The notes beneath the pieces are model-generated. The model was given only the letters and a program-made list of their open reading frames with translations, searched no databases and was not told where the DNA came from. Source: Bradyrhizobium sp. 186 (lineage in GTDB: Bacteria; Pseudomonadota; Alphaproteobacteria; Rhizobiales; Xanthobacteraceae). From it: DNA of 64,000 nt. A program made the translations under genes and the position numbers. The stretch is from assembly GCF_023101685.1 (NCBI RefSeq), contig NZ_CP082164.1, positions 62,001-126,000 of the forward strand, in the 5' to 3' direction. Below are positions 1 to 11,538 of the stretch, piece after piece; positions within the stretch are counted from its first letter, which is position 1; each line of letters starts with the position of its first letter.

Positions 1-47
1 TCGGCGATTCGTTCGAGCGAATCGGCTGAGGTCACGTCGATGTTCAT
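1..47 (-). CDS. possible 5' end of a gene running off the left edge
   Basis: On the minus strand an ATG at 45-47 opens a frame reading MNIDVTSADSLERIA before the window ends. The same frame stays open upstream to a stop near position 110, so the start is uncertain. No family can be named from 15 residues. It lies downstream of, and in the same direction as, the chemotaxis receptor gene. It could be a chance open frame. Confidence 0.3.
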   Translation of the reverse strand, partial: MNIDVTSADSLERIA

Positions 48-209
48 GTCGGGAAGCTCGCTGGAGCAGGTTCCGCAAGCGCAGTTGCTCGCGAGTTCAT
101 CTCCAACCTATAGTTGCCGGAGATGCCGGTCAAACCCGTGTGATCCCGGGGGGGCTGTGCAGTCGGGCGAGCGAGCACCGAAGATGTGCTCGCCGCTTTG
201 TTGGCGGGC

Positions 210-1928
210 TCAGGCGGCGCGCACAGTGTGGAGGAATTTCTCGACCTCCGCCTTCAAGAGACCGCTTTCGCTGGACAGCGAGCGCGCCGATGCCAGCACT
301 TGTGCTGAAGCCGAGCCGGTGGCGCTGGCACCGTGACTGACCTGGGCGATCTTGTCGGCGACCTCGACCGTTCCCTTCGCGGCTTCGCTGACGTTGCGAG
401 CGATCTCGGACGTCGCAGCACCCTGCTCCTCGATGGTCGCAGCGATGGTCGTCGAGATGTCCGAAATCCTGGCGATGGTCGCGCCGATCTCCTTGATCGC
501 GCCGACGGAGTCCTGCGTCGCGGTCTGCATGCCGGCGATCTGCGCGCCGATTTCCTCGGTCGCTCTCGCGGTCTGGGCCGCGAGCGCCTTGACCTCGCTC
601 GCCACCACGGCAAACCCGCGGCCGGATTCGCCGGCGCGCGCCGCCTCGATGGTGGCGTTCAGCGCCAGAAGGTTGGTCTGTTCGGCTATCGCCGTGATCA
701 ATTTCACGACGTCGCCGATCCGGCCCGCAGCCTTGAGCAACTCGTTGATCCGGGCGTCGGTGCGCTCGGCCTGTTTCACCGCCTCGCCGGCGATGCGGCT
801 GGAATCGTGGACCTGCCGGCTGATCTCGACCACCGACGCGCTCATTTCCTCGGCGGCGGACGCCACGGCTCCGACATTGGCGGATGCTTCCTCGGAGGCT
901 GCCGCCACCATTCCGGAGAGCTGTTCGGTCTCTTCCGCGGTCCCCGACAGTGTGCCGGCGGTGGATTCGAGTTGCTGGGAGGCCGCCGACACCGAGTCGA
1001 TGATGCCGCCGACCGCAGCTTCGAACGCGCCGGCGAGGCTCATCATCTCATCCGTGCGCCGTGCGGCCGCAGCGGCTTCCTGATCCTTCTGCTCGGCCTC
1101 CATCTGCTCGATGCGAATCAGATTGTCCTTGAAGGTGTGGGCCGCGCGGGCGTTGTCACCGATTTCGTCGCCGCGGGCGGTGTAGGGAATCTCGACGGCC
1201 TTGTTGCCACCGGCGAGTTGCAGGAGCACGTCGCCGATCCGCCGGATCGGCCGGGCGATGCTCAATACCGAAAAGACCGCGGAGCCGATCAACATCAGCA
1301 CGACGAATACGCCGACGATCAATGCGAAGCTGGCGACACGATCCAGTTCCGCCAGCAACTCGCCTTTGCGTCGCACCGCGAATTCGTTGGCGACGCCCAC
1401 CAGGTCGTCGATGCGTTTGCTGACTTCCCGGGCCGCCGGGCGCATATGTTCTGAGAGAATGCTCGCCCTCGCCGTTTCGGCCGCGGCCCTGGCGCCGCCA
1501 GCGGGCGCGCCGATGACGGCCCGTTGCGCCGCCGCCAGCTCGACGGCACTGGCCAGATAGGCGTCCACGAATTTCTTGGTCTCACGGTAGGCATCCTGTG
1601 TGACCTTCCGCGTCGCCCGTTCTGTTGCGGCGTTGATTTCCGTACCGGCCTCAGTCGCCTGGGCGCGGACAATGTCGAGGAGCTTGTCGACCTCTTCGAC
1701 TGACGGCGCCGAGCCGATCTCGATGGCGGCGAGCTGCGCCCGCGCCATCGCCGTCTGAGTCGCCTGCGCGTTGCTCTTGTTGAGGTAGTTGACGATGACC
1801 AGGCGGTTGGATTCCGCGATCGTCCGGTTGCCGAGCATCTGGTTGGCCAGGATGCCGCCGACCAGCAGAACGCTGATGCCGGTGACGATGCCGAGCTTTG
1901 TTCCAATGCGAAAATTGAATGACCCCAC
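210..1928 (-). CDS. methyl-accepting chemotaxis protein
   Basis: A 572-residue inner-membrane chemoreceptor that passes ligand or redox signals to CheA/CheW. Two membrane segments (about residues 12-28 and 200-223) flank a periplasmic helical region of roughly 170 residues. A HAMP linker follows, then a long coiled-coil signalling domain whose hairpin tip ([15 protein letters not shown]) is the conserved CheA/CheW contact. I start it at a GTG (1926-1928) because AAGGAG sits 6 bases upstream; longer in-frame starts give an unlikely charged extension before the first membrane helix. No che genes are adjacent, so it looks like an orphan receptor. The ligand cannot be predicted. Confidence 0.93.
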   Translation of the reverse strand: MGSFNFRIGTKLGIVTGISVLLVGGILANQMLGNRTIAESNRLVIVNYLNKSNAQATQTAMARAQLAAIEIGSAPSVEEVDKLLDIVRAQATEAGTEINAATERATRKVTQDAYRETKKFVDAYLASAVELAAAQRAVIGAPAGGARAAAETARASILSEHMRPAAREVSKRIDDLVGVANEFAVRRKGELLAELDRVASFALIVGVFVVLMLIGSAVFSVLSIARPIRRIGDVLLQLAGGNKAVEIPYTARGDEIGDNARAAHTFKDNLIRIEQMEAEQKDQEAAAAARRTDEMMSLAGAFEAAVGGIIDSVSAASQQLESTAGTLSGTAEETEQLSGMVAAASEEASANVGAVASAAEEMSASVVEISRQVHDSSRIAGEAVKQAERTDARINELLKAAGRIGDVVKLITAIAEQTNLLALNATIEAARAGESGRGFAVVASEVKALAAQTARATEEIGAQIAGMQTATQDSVGAIKEIGATIARISDISTTIAATIEEQGAATSEIARNVSEAAKGTVEVADKIAQVSHGASATGSASAQVLASARSLSSESGLLKAEVEKFLHTVRAA

Positions 1929-2139
1929 CGCTATCTCCTTGCGCCGCCGCACATCAGGTAGTCGCAACCAAAGATTGAGATTTAGGTAAGATTCGCGGGT
2001 GGCCGTAATAGTACGGCTGATGCATGAGTTCTGCTGGAACAACGGCACCGAATGCCAAAGACGACCATGCTCGCGAGGGCCGGTTTCGATGTGTGCGTTG
2101 TGCTTGCCGGTTTCCCCGACTCAGCTCTAGCGTGGCCTG

Positions 2140-2724
2140 ATGCGTTTCCAGGATCGACCCGGTGGCTATCGGCCGCAGTTCGGCGGCTCGCCGTTTGGCC
2201 GCCGCTTCGTGCCGTGGATGTTCGTGGTTGGTGTCGTGGTGGCGGTCGTGCTCACCTTTCGCCATGGAGCGAACTGGCCCGTTCCGCATGCAGCCGACGG
2301 CCGGCCGCAGGACGCCGAGATCATCCTCCAGCAGGCCGGCAACCCCGACATTCGCCAGACGGTCGACGTCATCCGCACCATCGACGGCGATACCTTCGTT
2401 GCGCGCGTGCATCAACGCGATGGCCGCGACCTCGTCGCACGCGTTCGCCTGCGCGGCATCGATGCACCCGAGATGAAAGCCTCCTGCCAGGAAGAATTGG
2501 ACAAGGCTGAAGCCGCCGCCGCCGCGCTTCGTAACCTGCTCGGCCAGGGCGGCGTCACGATCTACAATCTCGGCCCCGACAAATACGGACGCGTTCTCGC
2601 CGACGTTGCGACCAAACGCACCGCCAGCGTCTCGGCCGTGCTGCTCGCAGGCGGCTATGCGCGCAGCTACAATGGCGGCCATCGCGACGGCTGGTGCGCG
2701 CGGGGCTGGCGCTTCTGGCAATAA
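2140..2724 (+). CDS. thermonuclease-like (SNase) protein with N-terminal membrane anchor
   Basis: A 194-residue protein with one hydrophobic segment at about residues 24-40 followed by a staphylococcal-nuclease fold. The SNase signature is visible: DGDTF near residue 82, the RLRGIDAPE segment near 103-111 that supplies the catalytic Arg and Glu, and DKYGR farther on for the second Arg. The likely role is a calcium-dependent nuclease acting outside the cytoplasm, either anchored or released. It is convergent with the next gene, and the two share a terminator hairpin. The substrate is inferred from the family. Confidence 0.88.
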   Translation: MRFQDRPGGYRPQFGGSPFGRRFVPWMFVVGVVVAVVLTFRHGANWPVPHAADGRPQDAEIILQQAGNPDIRQTVDVIRTIDGDTFVARVHQRDGRDLVARVRLRGIDAPEMKASCQEELDKAEAAAAALRNLLGQGGVTIYNLGPDKYGRVLADVATKRTASVSAVLLAGGYARSYNGGHRDGWCARGWRFWQ

Positions 2725-2727
2725 AAA

Positions 2728-2749
2728 AGCCGCGTCGTTCGACGCGGCT
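2728..2749. terminator. bidirectional terminator hairpin between the SNase and L,D-transpeptidase genes
   Basis: A perfect 9-bp stem (AGCCGCGTC/GACGCGGCT) closes a GTTC tetraloop. A run of A precedes it on the plus strand, which is a T run when read on the minus strand. It lies 3 bases after the nuclease stop and 27 bases before the transpeptidase stop, so it can serve both convergent genes and is best formed for the minus-strand one. Confidence 0.85.
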
Positions 2750-2776
2750 CTCGTTGTCCTGATCTGATCCCGGCGA

Positions 2777-3295
2777 TCAGCGCGCCACGACCACCGTCGT
2801 GCCGACGGAGACGCGGCCGTAGAGATCCGTGATGTCGTCGTTGAGCATGCGGATGCAGCCATAGGAGACGAAGCCGCCGACCGAGCCCGGCACGTTGGTG
2901 CCATGGATCGCATATTCGCCGCCGGACAGCGTCATCGCGGCGACGCCCATCGGATTGCGCGGCGATCCGCCCGGAATGACGTCGGGAAGCTGCGGCTTGT
3001 CGCGCTTCACTTCGGCCGGAGGCGACCAGGCCGGGTTACGGTACTTGCCGTCGATGCGGGTGGTGCCGGCCCATTGCTTGCCGGATTTGCCGACGCCGAC
3101 CGGATAACGCACGGCGTGGCCGTTATCGAGAATGAGATAGAGCCGCCGCTCGTTGGTTTTGACCAGGATGGTGCCCGGCGAATAGTCGCCCGAATGCAGC
3201 CCCACGATTTCCGGCCGCGCCTGCGCCGCCGGCGACAGCAAGACCCCTGCCCCGATGGTGGCGGCCAGCGCCACAGCGATCCTCATCGACATCAA
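2777..3295 (-). CDS. L,D-transpeptidase (YkuD family), exported
   Basis: A 172-residue protein with a Sec signal peptide (about residues 1-26, ending in AQA) and a YkuD catalytic domain. The signature HGTN...SYGCIRM near the C-terminus carries the catalytic Cys and His. YkuD enzymes form 3-3 peptidoglycan cross-links or attach proteins to peptidoglycan in the periplasm. A Tyr stands where many members have His in the S-x-GC motif; Ser and Tyr variants also occur in the family. Three Met codons lie within the first four residues, so the exact start may shift by a few codons. Confidence 0.92.
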   Translation of the reverse strand: MMSMRIAVALAATIGAGVLLSPAAQARPEIVGLHSGDYSPGTILVKTNERRLYLILDNGHAVRYPVGVGKSGKQWAGTTRIDGKYRNPAWSPPAEVKRDKPQLPDVIPGGSPRNPMGVAAMTLSGGEYAIHGTNVPGSVGGFVSYGCIRMLNDDITDLYGRVSVGTTVVVAR

Positions 3296-3554
3296 TGCTT
3301 CCCCTCGCCCCGAACGGGTCGTCCAAAATTACGCAGAACCCGGCAATTGCCCGCTCGCCGAACATTCTTAACTGCGCCTGTTAACCGGATAGTTTCCACG
3401 CGTGGCCGCCGAGAGCCAGCCAGCAGGGGAACAAAGGAAATGTTCGAAATAAAGTAAATGACCTGAAAACAACACCCGGGGGGAAAGATGCGCAGCCGGC
3501 CGGGCGCGTCCTGACAACTCTTTGAAAGGGCGGCACGGCTTGCAAATTGGAGGC

Positions 3555-3591
3555 GTCATTCCGGGTCGCGTTGTCGCGCGCCCGGAATGAC
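3555..3591. repeat. palindromic intergenic repeat (compact family D) downstream of acs
   Basis: An 11-bp perfect inverted repeat (GTCATTCCGGG/CCCGGAATGAC) has a 15-base loop and no T tract. The same arm sequences bound longer repeats at 32341-32440 and 55728-55808. It sits just after the acs stop and may act as an RNA 3' end. The rest of the 3296-3602 gap shows no gene; 3300-3480 is relatively AT-rich and probably carries the transpeptidase promoter. Confidence 0.8.
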
Positions 3592-3602
3592 GAATGAGGA
3601 GT

Positions 3603-5555
<1,953 letters not shown>

Positions 5556-5957
5556 GTTTCCCTCCACCTACGGCAAGCCGAACCCAAGCGACCGGCGAGC
5601 CGACTTTGATCTTGAGCCGATTATGCGTCGGGCTAACCGGACCCGACAAGCGGCACAAGCTGGACCTTCGGCGAGCGGGCGGCCATGCGGAGGATCAAGA
5701 TGATTTGTCCGGCTCGCCCGGGTCGGTAACCGGCGTAAACGGCACCTTCCGGCTCTTTACCCAAACCGCCGGAACCGGCCGCGCAGGGGGCCCATGCGCC
5801 TGCTGGTGGTATTTAGAGACCGCTCCTCACTGATTCGGGACTCGCAATGCGGTTCGGAACACCCTAAATGGCCAACCCGAGGCCCCAACGAGGCCTCTGG
5901 AACAAAAATCAGAACAATTGCATTGACCGATAACAGGCAGGGCTAAGGTATAACACT
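5556..5957. other. intergenic region between divergent acs and topoisomerase IB genes
   Basis: About 400 bp without a credible gene; the short open frames here lack ribosome sites. The right end (about 5850-5950) is more AT-rich and should carry the topoisomerase promoter. I see TTGACC and TATAAC there, but with a 20-base spacer, so I do not call a promoter. No riboswitch or clear operator was recognised. Confidence 0.5.
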
Positions 5958-7127
5958 ATGATAGATCAGCAGAATCTCGGGACGATGCAGCCCGCTTCAG
6001 CTGATCCTACCGCTGTTGCACTGGCCAAAGCCCTCGGACAATGGCCGAAACCGTCTGGTTTCAGGCGTCCCAGCCCGAAAAAGGCCTTCGATACGGCCCC
6101 CGCGACCTCGGTCGAGGCAATCGCCAAGGAACTGGGCCTGCGGCTCGGCGACCAGAACGAGCTGACGATTCGGCGCATCAAGCGCGGCAAGGGCTATTCC
6201 TTCGTCCGCCCGAACGGCGCGCATATCCGCGACGCCCGCACCATCCGCCGGCTGCATGCCATGGCGGTGCCGCCGGCCTATCGCGAGGTACGCTATTCGG
6301 CCGATCCGAGCTTGCATCTCCAGGCGGTCGGGCGCGATGCCGCGGGCCGGTTGCAATATCGCTATCACGTCGACTGGGAAAAGGTCCGCGAGCAGCGCAA
6401 GGCGCATCGGCTGGAAAAGCTCGTCGGCGCGCTGCCGAAGATCCGGCGCAAGGTCTCGATGTTCCTGTCGGGCGAAGAGCCGACGCGCGAATTCGCGTTG
6501 TCGGCCGTGATCGAGCTGATCGCGCGCACGGCGATCCGTCCAGGCAATGAATCCTATGCCCGCCTCAACGGCACCCGCGGCGCCACCACGATGCTGAAGT
6601 CCAACGTCACGCTGGAGGACGACTGTTTCGTGCTGACCTTCAAGGCGAAGGGCGGCAAGGCGGTGCGGAAGGAGTGCGACGCGGCCAAGCTCGTGCGCGC
6701 CATCGGCATCCTGCGCGGCGTCCCCGGCAAGCGCATGTTCCAGTATCGCGATGCCTCCGGCATCGTGCGCGCCGTCAACACCACCCAGGTGAACGCGTTT
6801 CTGCGCGAGATCGCCGGCATCAAGATTTCGCTCAAGGACTTTCGCACGCTGATGGCGTCTGCGGTCGTTGTGGAATCTTTGTCGCGGGTTACGCCGGCGA
6901 CCAGCCAGCGCGGCCGCAAGAAGCAGGTGCTCGAAGCAATTCGCGGCGCAGCCGACCAGCTCTCCAACACGCCGGCAATCTGCCGCAAGAGCTACGTTCA
7001 CGATACCATCGTTACCGCATTCGAGGACGGCATTCTCGAACGCTTCGCCGCGACAATGAAGGGCCAGCGTTCGCAGGCCAGGCGCGAGCAGCTTTTGGCG
7101 CAGGTGGTGGCGACCGCGGCGGTCTGA
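5958..7127 (+). CDS. DNA topoisomerase IB (poxvirus/bacterial type)
   Basis: A 389-residue type IB topoisomerase that relaxes supercoils through a 3'-phosphotyrosyl intermediate. The N-terminal topoisomerase domain is followed by the catalytic domain. Visible active-site elements are IRPGNE (Arg), the downstream LKSNV segment (Lys), LKDFRT (the second basic position) and CRKSYVH, whose Tyr is the nucleophile. Slightly longer than the compact viral enzymes because of about 70 extra N-terminal residues. Many rhizobia carry such an enzyme as an accessory to gyrase. It is followed after 11 bp by a convergent SRPBCC gene. Confidence 0.93.
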   Translation: MIDQQNLGTMQPASADPTAVALAKALGQWPKPSGFRRPSPKKAFDTAPATSVEAIAKELGLRLGDQNELTIRRIKRGKGYSFVRPNGAHIRDARTIRRLHAMAVPPAYREVRYSADPSLHLQAVGRDAAGRLQYRYHVDWEKVREQRKAHRLEKLVGALPKIRRKVSMFLSGEEPTREFALSAVIELIARTAIRPGNESYARLNGTRGATTMLKSNVTLEDDCFVLTFKAKGGKAVRKECDAAKLVRAIGILRGVPGKRMFQYRDASGIVRAVNTTQVNAFLREIAGIKISLKDFRTLMASAVVVESLSRVTPATSQRGRKKQVLEAIRGAADQLSNTPAICRKSYVHDTIVTAFEDGILERFAATMKGQRSQARREQLLAQVVATAAV

Positions 7128-7138
7128 GGCGCGCGGCA

Positions 7139-7594
7139 CTACGTCCTGTCGGAAACACCCTTGTCCGGACCGGGATCGCCGCCCGCGGCTGCGATCGTGA
7201 GCCGTCCCAGATAGTGCGCCCAGCCTTTCGCGTGCGCGGCCGCCTGTTCTTCGGTCGGCAGCCCGCTATGGGTCATGCGCAGCAGCGTGCCGCCATCCCG
7301 TTCGATCAGGTCGATTTCGATCAGGCTTGAGCCGGGCGGCACGTTCTGGCCGGCATCCCATCCGAACGTGTAGGCCAGACGGTGCACCGGCACGACCTCG
7401 CGAAAGGCGCCGCGGGCCACGCCGCCGCGCTCGCCGATGCCTTTGAGGAGGTAGAGCCCGCCGGGATGCGGCTCCATGGTCGCATCGGACCCCATCCAGC
7501 CCAGGATTTTGTCCGGGTCGGTCAAATAGGCGAAGACGGTGGCACGTGGGGCGGCGATCTGGGTCTCGCGTCGGACAATGAACGGCTCGGTCAT
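7139..7594 (-). CDS. SRPBCC / AHSA1-domain protein
   Basis: A 151-residue START-like fold protein. The pattern is typical of the Aha1-like group: FIVRRETQIAAPRATVFAYLTDPDKILGW-type strands at the N-terminus, GERGGVARGAFREVVP in the middle, and a C-terminal helix with WAHYLGRL. Such proteins bind hydrophobic ligands, and many are paired with ArsR regulators. None is adjacent here, so the function is unassigned. It is divergent from the cyclase gene with about 100 bp between starts. Confidence 0.85.
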   Translation of the reverse strand: MTEPFIVRRETQIAAPRATVFAYLTDPDKILGWMGSDATMEPHPGGLYLLKGIGERGGVARGAFREVVPVHRLAYTFGWDAGQNVPPGSSLIEIDLIERDGGTLLRMTHSGLPTEEQAAAHAKGWAHYLGRLTIAAAGGDPGPDKGVSDRT

Positions 7595-7695
7595 CGGCGA
7601 TCATCCCTGGGCCAAAGCTGGCAGATGGCAGCGCCAAAGCGGCCCGTCAAGGATTGCCCGTGACAAAGCGGGTCCGTCTTCGCCATCATTGGAGC

Positions 7696-8775
7696 ATGCA
7701 ACTCTCCCCGACGCTCGCTTGGCTTGTCGACGCCGCCTCCGATGTCCCCCGGGTCGACCGCCTGCTCGCGGAACTCGGCGCACATCTGGTTGCCGATGGC
7801 GTGCCGCTTGCGGCCGGCGCCCTGACGCTGGAGGTGCCGCATCCACTGATTGCGAGGCGGACCTGGCTGTGGCGCGCGGAGAGCGGCGAGGTCATCGAAG
7901 CGCTGGGCTTTGCACCAGGCGGACTTGCTCCCGATCCGCCCAGCGACGCCGGGCGCCGTTGGTTGCGAGACATCGCAGGCGGCGAGATGCACGAAGACGT
8001 CGTCGGACGGCCCGATGGGCCATTGCTCGGCTGGATCGGGCCGCGTCCGTTCGCCGCACACGAGATAGATCAACTGCACCAGGCCGCGCGCTTTGCCGCG
8101 ACACCGCTCGCGCTGCTCGCCGCGCGCGCCACGTTGCGGGCGACGTTGGATGCCTATCTTGGCAAGCGCAGCGCGGAGCGGGTGCTAGCGGCACCGTTGC
8201 GGCGCGACCTCGGCGAGACCATTCAGGCCGCGTTGCTTTATGCCGATCTGCGCAGCTTCACGATTTTGTCGGAAACCAATCCGCCCGCGGACGTCATCGC
8301 GGCGCTCGACGCCTGGTTCGATCGCATCGCCGGTGCGGTTCACGCCTTCGGCGGCGAGGTGCTGAAGTTCATCGGTGACGGCGTGCTGGCGATCTTTCCG
8401 GTGGTCGACACGGACCGGCGGCGCTCATGTGATTCAGCTTTGCGCGCGGCAAGCGCGGCCAAAGCCGGAATGGCTCATCTCAATGAAGAGCGCCGCGGCC
8501 AAGGCTTGCCACCTCTGGCGTTCGGCGCCGCGCTACATCTCGGCGAGATGCTATGGGGCAATATCGGCGCCGCCAATCGTCTCGATTTCACGGCGATCGG
8601 GCCTGCGGTCAATCTCGTGAGCCGGCTCGAAGGATTATGCAAGCCGCTCGGCCAAACCGTGCTGATATCAGGCGCGCTTGCCGCCGAGACGGACATGCCC
8701 TTGGTCACGCTCGGGATGCATCCGCTGCGCGGCATCGCCGCGCCATGCGAGGCCTTTGCGCTGCCGGAGACGTAA
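7696..8775 (+). CDS. class III adenylate/guanylate cyclase
   Basis: About 359 residues. The N-terminal 170 residues form an unassigned sensory region, and the C-terminal half is a class III nucleotidyl cyclase homology domain. The two metal-binding Asp segments are visible (YADLRSFT and FIGDGVLAIFP), followed by LNFT-like substrate-site strands (NRLDFTAIGPAVN). The product is therefore cAMP or cGMP. The ATG at 7696 is preferred on domain grounds, but its ribosome site is too close, and in-frame TTG (7654) or GTG (7660) starts remain possible. There is no transmembrane segment, so it is probably cytosolic. A second cyclase lies at 25436. Confidence 0.9.
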   Translation: MQLSPTLAWLVDAASDVPRVDRLLAELGAHLVADGVPLAAGALTLEVPHPLIARRTWLWRAESGEVIEALGFAPGGLAPDPPSDAGRRWLRDIAGGEMHEDVVGRPDGPLLGWIGPRPFAAHEIDQLHQAARFAATPLALLAARATLRATLDAYLGKRSAERVLAAPLRRDLGETIQAALLYADLRSFTILSETNPPADVIAALDAWFDRIAGAVHAFGGEVLKFIGDGVLAIFPVVDTDRRRSCDSALRAASAAKAGMAHLNEERRGQGLPPLAFGAALHLGEMLWGNIGAANRLDFTAIGPAVNLVSRLEGLCKPLGQTVLISGALAAETDMPLVTLGMHPLRGIAAPCEAFALPET

Positions 8776-8798
8776 GCGACAGGCGCCAGCGCAGATGA

Positions 8799-9212
8799 CT
8801 ACACCCCACCCATCTTGCAGACGAGCTTCCACTCGTCTGCCGTCACCGGCTGCACCGACAGGCGCGAGTATTTCACCAGCGCCATGTCGGCCAGCTTCTT
8901 CTCGGCCTTGACCGCGGCCATCGTCACCGGCGTCTTCAACGGCTTGTCCGCCTTGATGTCGACGCAGACGAATTTTTCGGTCTTGTCGGTCGGATCGGGA
9001 TAGGCTTCCTTGATAACTTCCGCGATGCCGACGATCTCCTTGCCCTCGTTGGAATGATAGAAGAACGCCTTGTCGCCCTTCTTCATGTTCACGAGGTTCA
9101 GGCGGGCGGTGAAATTACGCACGCCGGTCCAGGCCTCGCCCTTGGCGCCCTTCGCCACCTGCTGGTCCCAGGACCACACCGATGGTTCGGATTTCACCAG
9201 CCAGTAATTCAT
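8799..9212 (-). CDS. EVE domain protein
   Basis: A 137-residue protein beginning MNYWLVKSEPSVWSWD and containing GVRNFTARLNL, GDKAFFYHSN and the C-terminal YSRLSVQPV strand, all typical of the EVE/PUA-like family. Members bind modified bases (for example 5-methylcytosine derivatives) or RNA; the target here is unknown. I start at MNYWLV because the upstream in-frame residues (GRDKPGHDE) are a translation of the adjacent interspersed repeat, a well-known annotation artefact in these genomes. Monocistronic. Confidence 0.92.
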   Translation of the reverse strand: MNYWLVKSEPSVWSWDQQVAKGAKGEAWTGVRNFTARLNLVNMKKGDKAFFYHSNEGKEIVGIAEVIKEAYPDPTDKTEKFVCVDIKADKPLKTPVTMAAVKAEKKLADMALVKYSRLSVQPVTADEWKLVCKMGGV

Positions 9213-9230
9213 CGCGCGCCCTATCCGTTC

Positions 9231-9320
9231 GTCATGGCCGGGCTTGTCCCGGCCATCCACGTCTCTGCTTCCGTATTCAATATCAAGACGTGGATGCCCG
9301 CGACAAGCGCGCGCATGACG
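9231..9320. repeat. interspersed palindromic repeat, family A
   Basis: The element runs from GTCATGGCCGGGCTTGTCCC to CATGACG with an internal inverted pair ACGTCT/AGACGTGGAT. The same outer and inner arms occur at 18574-18655. It fills the gap between the EVE and gpsA genes on the minus strand. The left arm is well conserved and the right arm is decayed. Confidence 0.85.
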
Positions 9321-9327
9321 GAAGATG

Positions 9328-10308
9328 TCATTCCTCTGCCTTGAAGGGGCGGGTCAAAAGTCCCGAGATCGCGGCGTCGATCGTGCTCCTGCCGCTCAGG
9401 ATCGAAGCGACCGCTTCCGATACCGGCATCTCGATGTTCTGCGAAGCTGCGAGCTCGATCAGCACCGGTGCGGTGAACTCCCCTTCGGCGAGCTTGCCGG
9501 CGGGCGGTTGCTCGCCGCGGCCGAGCGCAAGACCGAGCGCGAAGTTGCGTGACTGCGGACTCGAACAGGTCAGGATCAGATCGCCGAGACCGGAAAGGCC
9601 GGCGAGCGTCTCGCCGCGCGCGCCGATCGCGCGGCCCAGGCGTGTCAACTCGGCAAAGCCGCGGGTGGTGAGCGCGGCTTGAGCCGAGGCGCCGAGCTTG
9701 CGGCCGACCGCGATGCCGACCGCGATCGCCAGCACATTCTTGGCCGCGCCGCCGATCTCGACGCCGCGGACATCGGTAGAGTGATAGGGCCGGAACGTCG
9801 GCGAGCCCAGTGCCTGGACCAGGCTGCTCGCCAGCGCCTCATCCTTCGCTGCCAGCGTCACCGCCGTCGGCAGACCGCGCGCGACGTCGTCGGCAAAGCT
9901 CGGGCCCGACAGGATCCCTGGCTGTGTGTGCGGGGCGGCTTCCGCGATCACGTCGGTCATGAATTTGTGGGTACCGTGCTCGATGCCCTTGGCACAGGCG
10001 ACGACCGGCACTGCTTTTGTCAGATGCGAGGCCAGCATGTTGGCCGCGCCGCGCAGGTGTTGCGCCGGCGTTGCAATTAGCAGCATGTCGGCGCGCGCGG
10101 CTTCCGCCAGCTCGTGCGTCACGACGATCTCGGGCGCCAACCGCACGCCGGGCAGCCGCGGATTCTCGCGGGTCGCGGCGATCCGCGCCGCATGCTCGGC
10201 GTTTCGTGCCCACAGCGTGACGTTCCGCCCGGCGCGCGCCGCGACGGTTGCGAGCGCCGTGCCCCAGGCGCCTGCACCGATCACCGCGACGGATTGAAAC
10301 GGGGCCAT
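9328..10308 (-). CDS. gpsA: glycerol-3-phosphate dehydrogenase [NAD(P)+]
   Basis: A 326-residue cytosolic enzyme that reduces dihydroxyacetone phosphate to sn-glycerol-3-phosphate for phospholipid synthesis. The Rossmann motif [10 protein letters not shown] is at the N-terminus, CAKGIE and GPSFADDVA follow, and the [13 protein letters not shown] segment carries the catalytic Lys. Start at [13 protein letters not shown]; longer starts would overlap tsaD. It begins 4 bases after the tsaD stop, so the two are almost certainly co-transcribed, an order common in alphaproteobacteria. Confidence 0.97.
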   Translation of the reverse strand: MAPFQSVAVIGAGAWGTALATVAARAGRNVTLWARNAEHAARIAATRENPRLPGVRLAPEIVVTHELAEAARADMLLIATPAQHLRGAANMLASHLTKAVPVVACAKGIEHGTHKFMTDVIAEAAPHTQPGILSGPSFADDVARGLPTAVTLAAKDEALASSLVQALGSPTFRPYHSTDVRGVEIGGAAKNVLAIAVGIAVGRKLGASAQAALTTRGFAELTRLGRAIGARGETLAGLSGLGDLILTCSSPQSRNFALGLALGRGEQPPAGKLAEGEFTAPVLIELAASQNIEMPVSEAVASILSGRSTIDAAISGLLTRPFKAEE

Positions 10309-10312
10309 CGCG

Positions 10313-11404
10313 CTAAAATCCTGCGCGGGTGTTGCCGTAACCCACTGGCGCCGTCGCGTTGGCATCGAGCAGCCAACGCGCGTGGGGCTGGGCTTCCATC
10401 GTATCGGTCATGCCGAGCGCAAGGCGCTCGGCGCCGGCCCAGGCGATCATCGCGCCATTGTCGGTGCAGAGGGCAGGCGGCGGCATGATCAGTTGGGTCT
10501 TCGCCCGCCTGGCAACGTCATGCAGGGCGCCGCGGATCGCCTGATTGGCGGCGACGCCGCCGGCAGCCACCAGCGCATGCGGCGCGCCGAACTGTTCGCG
10601 GAAAAGCTTCAGGCCGACGCTCAGCCGGTCGGTCGTCGAGTCCAGCACGGCGGCCTGGAAGCTCGCACAGAGATCGTTGATGTCCTGCGGCGTGATCTCG
10701 GTGATCCGGCTCGCCTCGTTGCGCACGGCCGTTTTCAATCCCGACAGCGAGAAATTGGCGTCGGGGCGTCCTTGCATCGGCCGCGGAAAGGCAAAGCGCG
10801 TGGCATCGCCGCTTGCCGCGGCGCGCTCGACCTGCGGGCCGCCGGGATAGGGCAGGCCCAGCATCTTCGCGATCTTGTCAAAGGCCTCGCCGATCGCATC
10901 GTCGACGGTGGTGCCGAGCCGCACATACTGGCCGACACCTGTAACCGCGACGATCTGGGTGTGGCCGCCTGAGGCGAGGAACAGGCAATAAGGAAATTCG
11001 ATCGCATCGGTCAGGCGCGGCGTCAGCGCATGCGCTTCCAGATGGTTCACCGCGACCAGCGGCGTGTCGTGCACCATCGCGATCGCCTTCGCGGTGGTGA
11101 GCCCGACGATGACGCCGCCGATCAACCCGGGCCCCGCGGCTGCCGCGACGCCATTGAGCTGGGCGAAGCCGATGCCGGCGTCGTGCATGGCGCGGTCGAT
11201 GATGCCGTCGAGCAGATCGACATGCGCGCGTGCGGCGATCTCCGGCACCACGCCTCCGAAACGGGCATGCTCCTCGACCTGCGACCGCACGATATTGGAG
11301 AGAATCTTGCCGCCGCCGTCAGGCGCGCGCTCGATCACCGCCGCCGCGGTCTCGTCGCAGGTGGTTTCGATGCCCAGTACCAGCATTGGCGAATTGTTAT
11401 CCAA
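10313..11404 (-). CDS. tsaD: tRNA N6-adenosine threonylcarbamoyltransferase TsaD
   Basis: A 363-residue ASKHA-fold protein that transfers threonylcarbamoyl to A37 of ANN-decoding tRNAs, working with TsaB/TsaE. Visible motifs are [12 protein letters not shown] at the N-terminus, the metal-binding NHLEAH, SGGHTQ and GGVAAN with TDNGAMIA near the C-terminus. Full length. Note that mtaB at 42152, which modifies t6A37 further, is in the same window but in a different operon. tsaD leads the tsaD-gpsA operon and is divergent from hemD, with 134 bp between starts. Confidence 0.97.
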   Translation of the reverse strand: MDNNSPMLVLGIETTCDETAAAVIERAPDGGGKILSNIVRSQVEEHARFGGVVPEIAARAHVDLLDGIIDRAMHDAGIGFAQLNGVAAAAGPGLIGGVIVGLTTAKAIAMVHDTPLVAVNHLEAHALTPRLTDAIEFPYCLFLASGGHTQIVAVTGVGQYVRLGTTVDDAIGEAFDKIAKMLGLPYPGGPQVERAAASGDATRFAFPRPMQGRPDANFSLSGLKTAVRNEASRITEITPQDINDLCASFQAAVLDSTTDRLSVGLKLFREQFGAPHALVAAGGVAANQAIRGALHDVARRAKTQLIMPPPALCTDNGAMIAWAGAERLALGMTDTMEAQPHARWLLDANATAPVGYGNTRAGF

Positions 11405-11538
11405 TTTGCGCCCTTGCGCTCATCCGTAAAGCGGAGTTCTGGTACGTCCGGTAGCATTCCAAGGTCGGCTTGCGCAATCGCCACGCGCAGCCATCCTCGT
11501 GAAAGCGCCACCGCCACCCGGCCCAGGGAACACAAGCG

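Noticed and set aside
3370-3385. TTAA pair upstream of the L,D-transpeptidase as a CtrA site
   Set aside because: Spacing between the TTAA halves is 9, not 7.
5997-7139. Long minus-strand open frame opposite the topoisomerase gene
   Set aside because: A shadow of high-GC coding sequence; lacks a ribosome site and any motif, while the plus frame has catalytic residues.
9213-9260. N-terminal extension of the EVE protein (GRDKPGHDE)
   Set aside because: Translation of the family A repeat; the family starts at MNYWLV.
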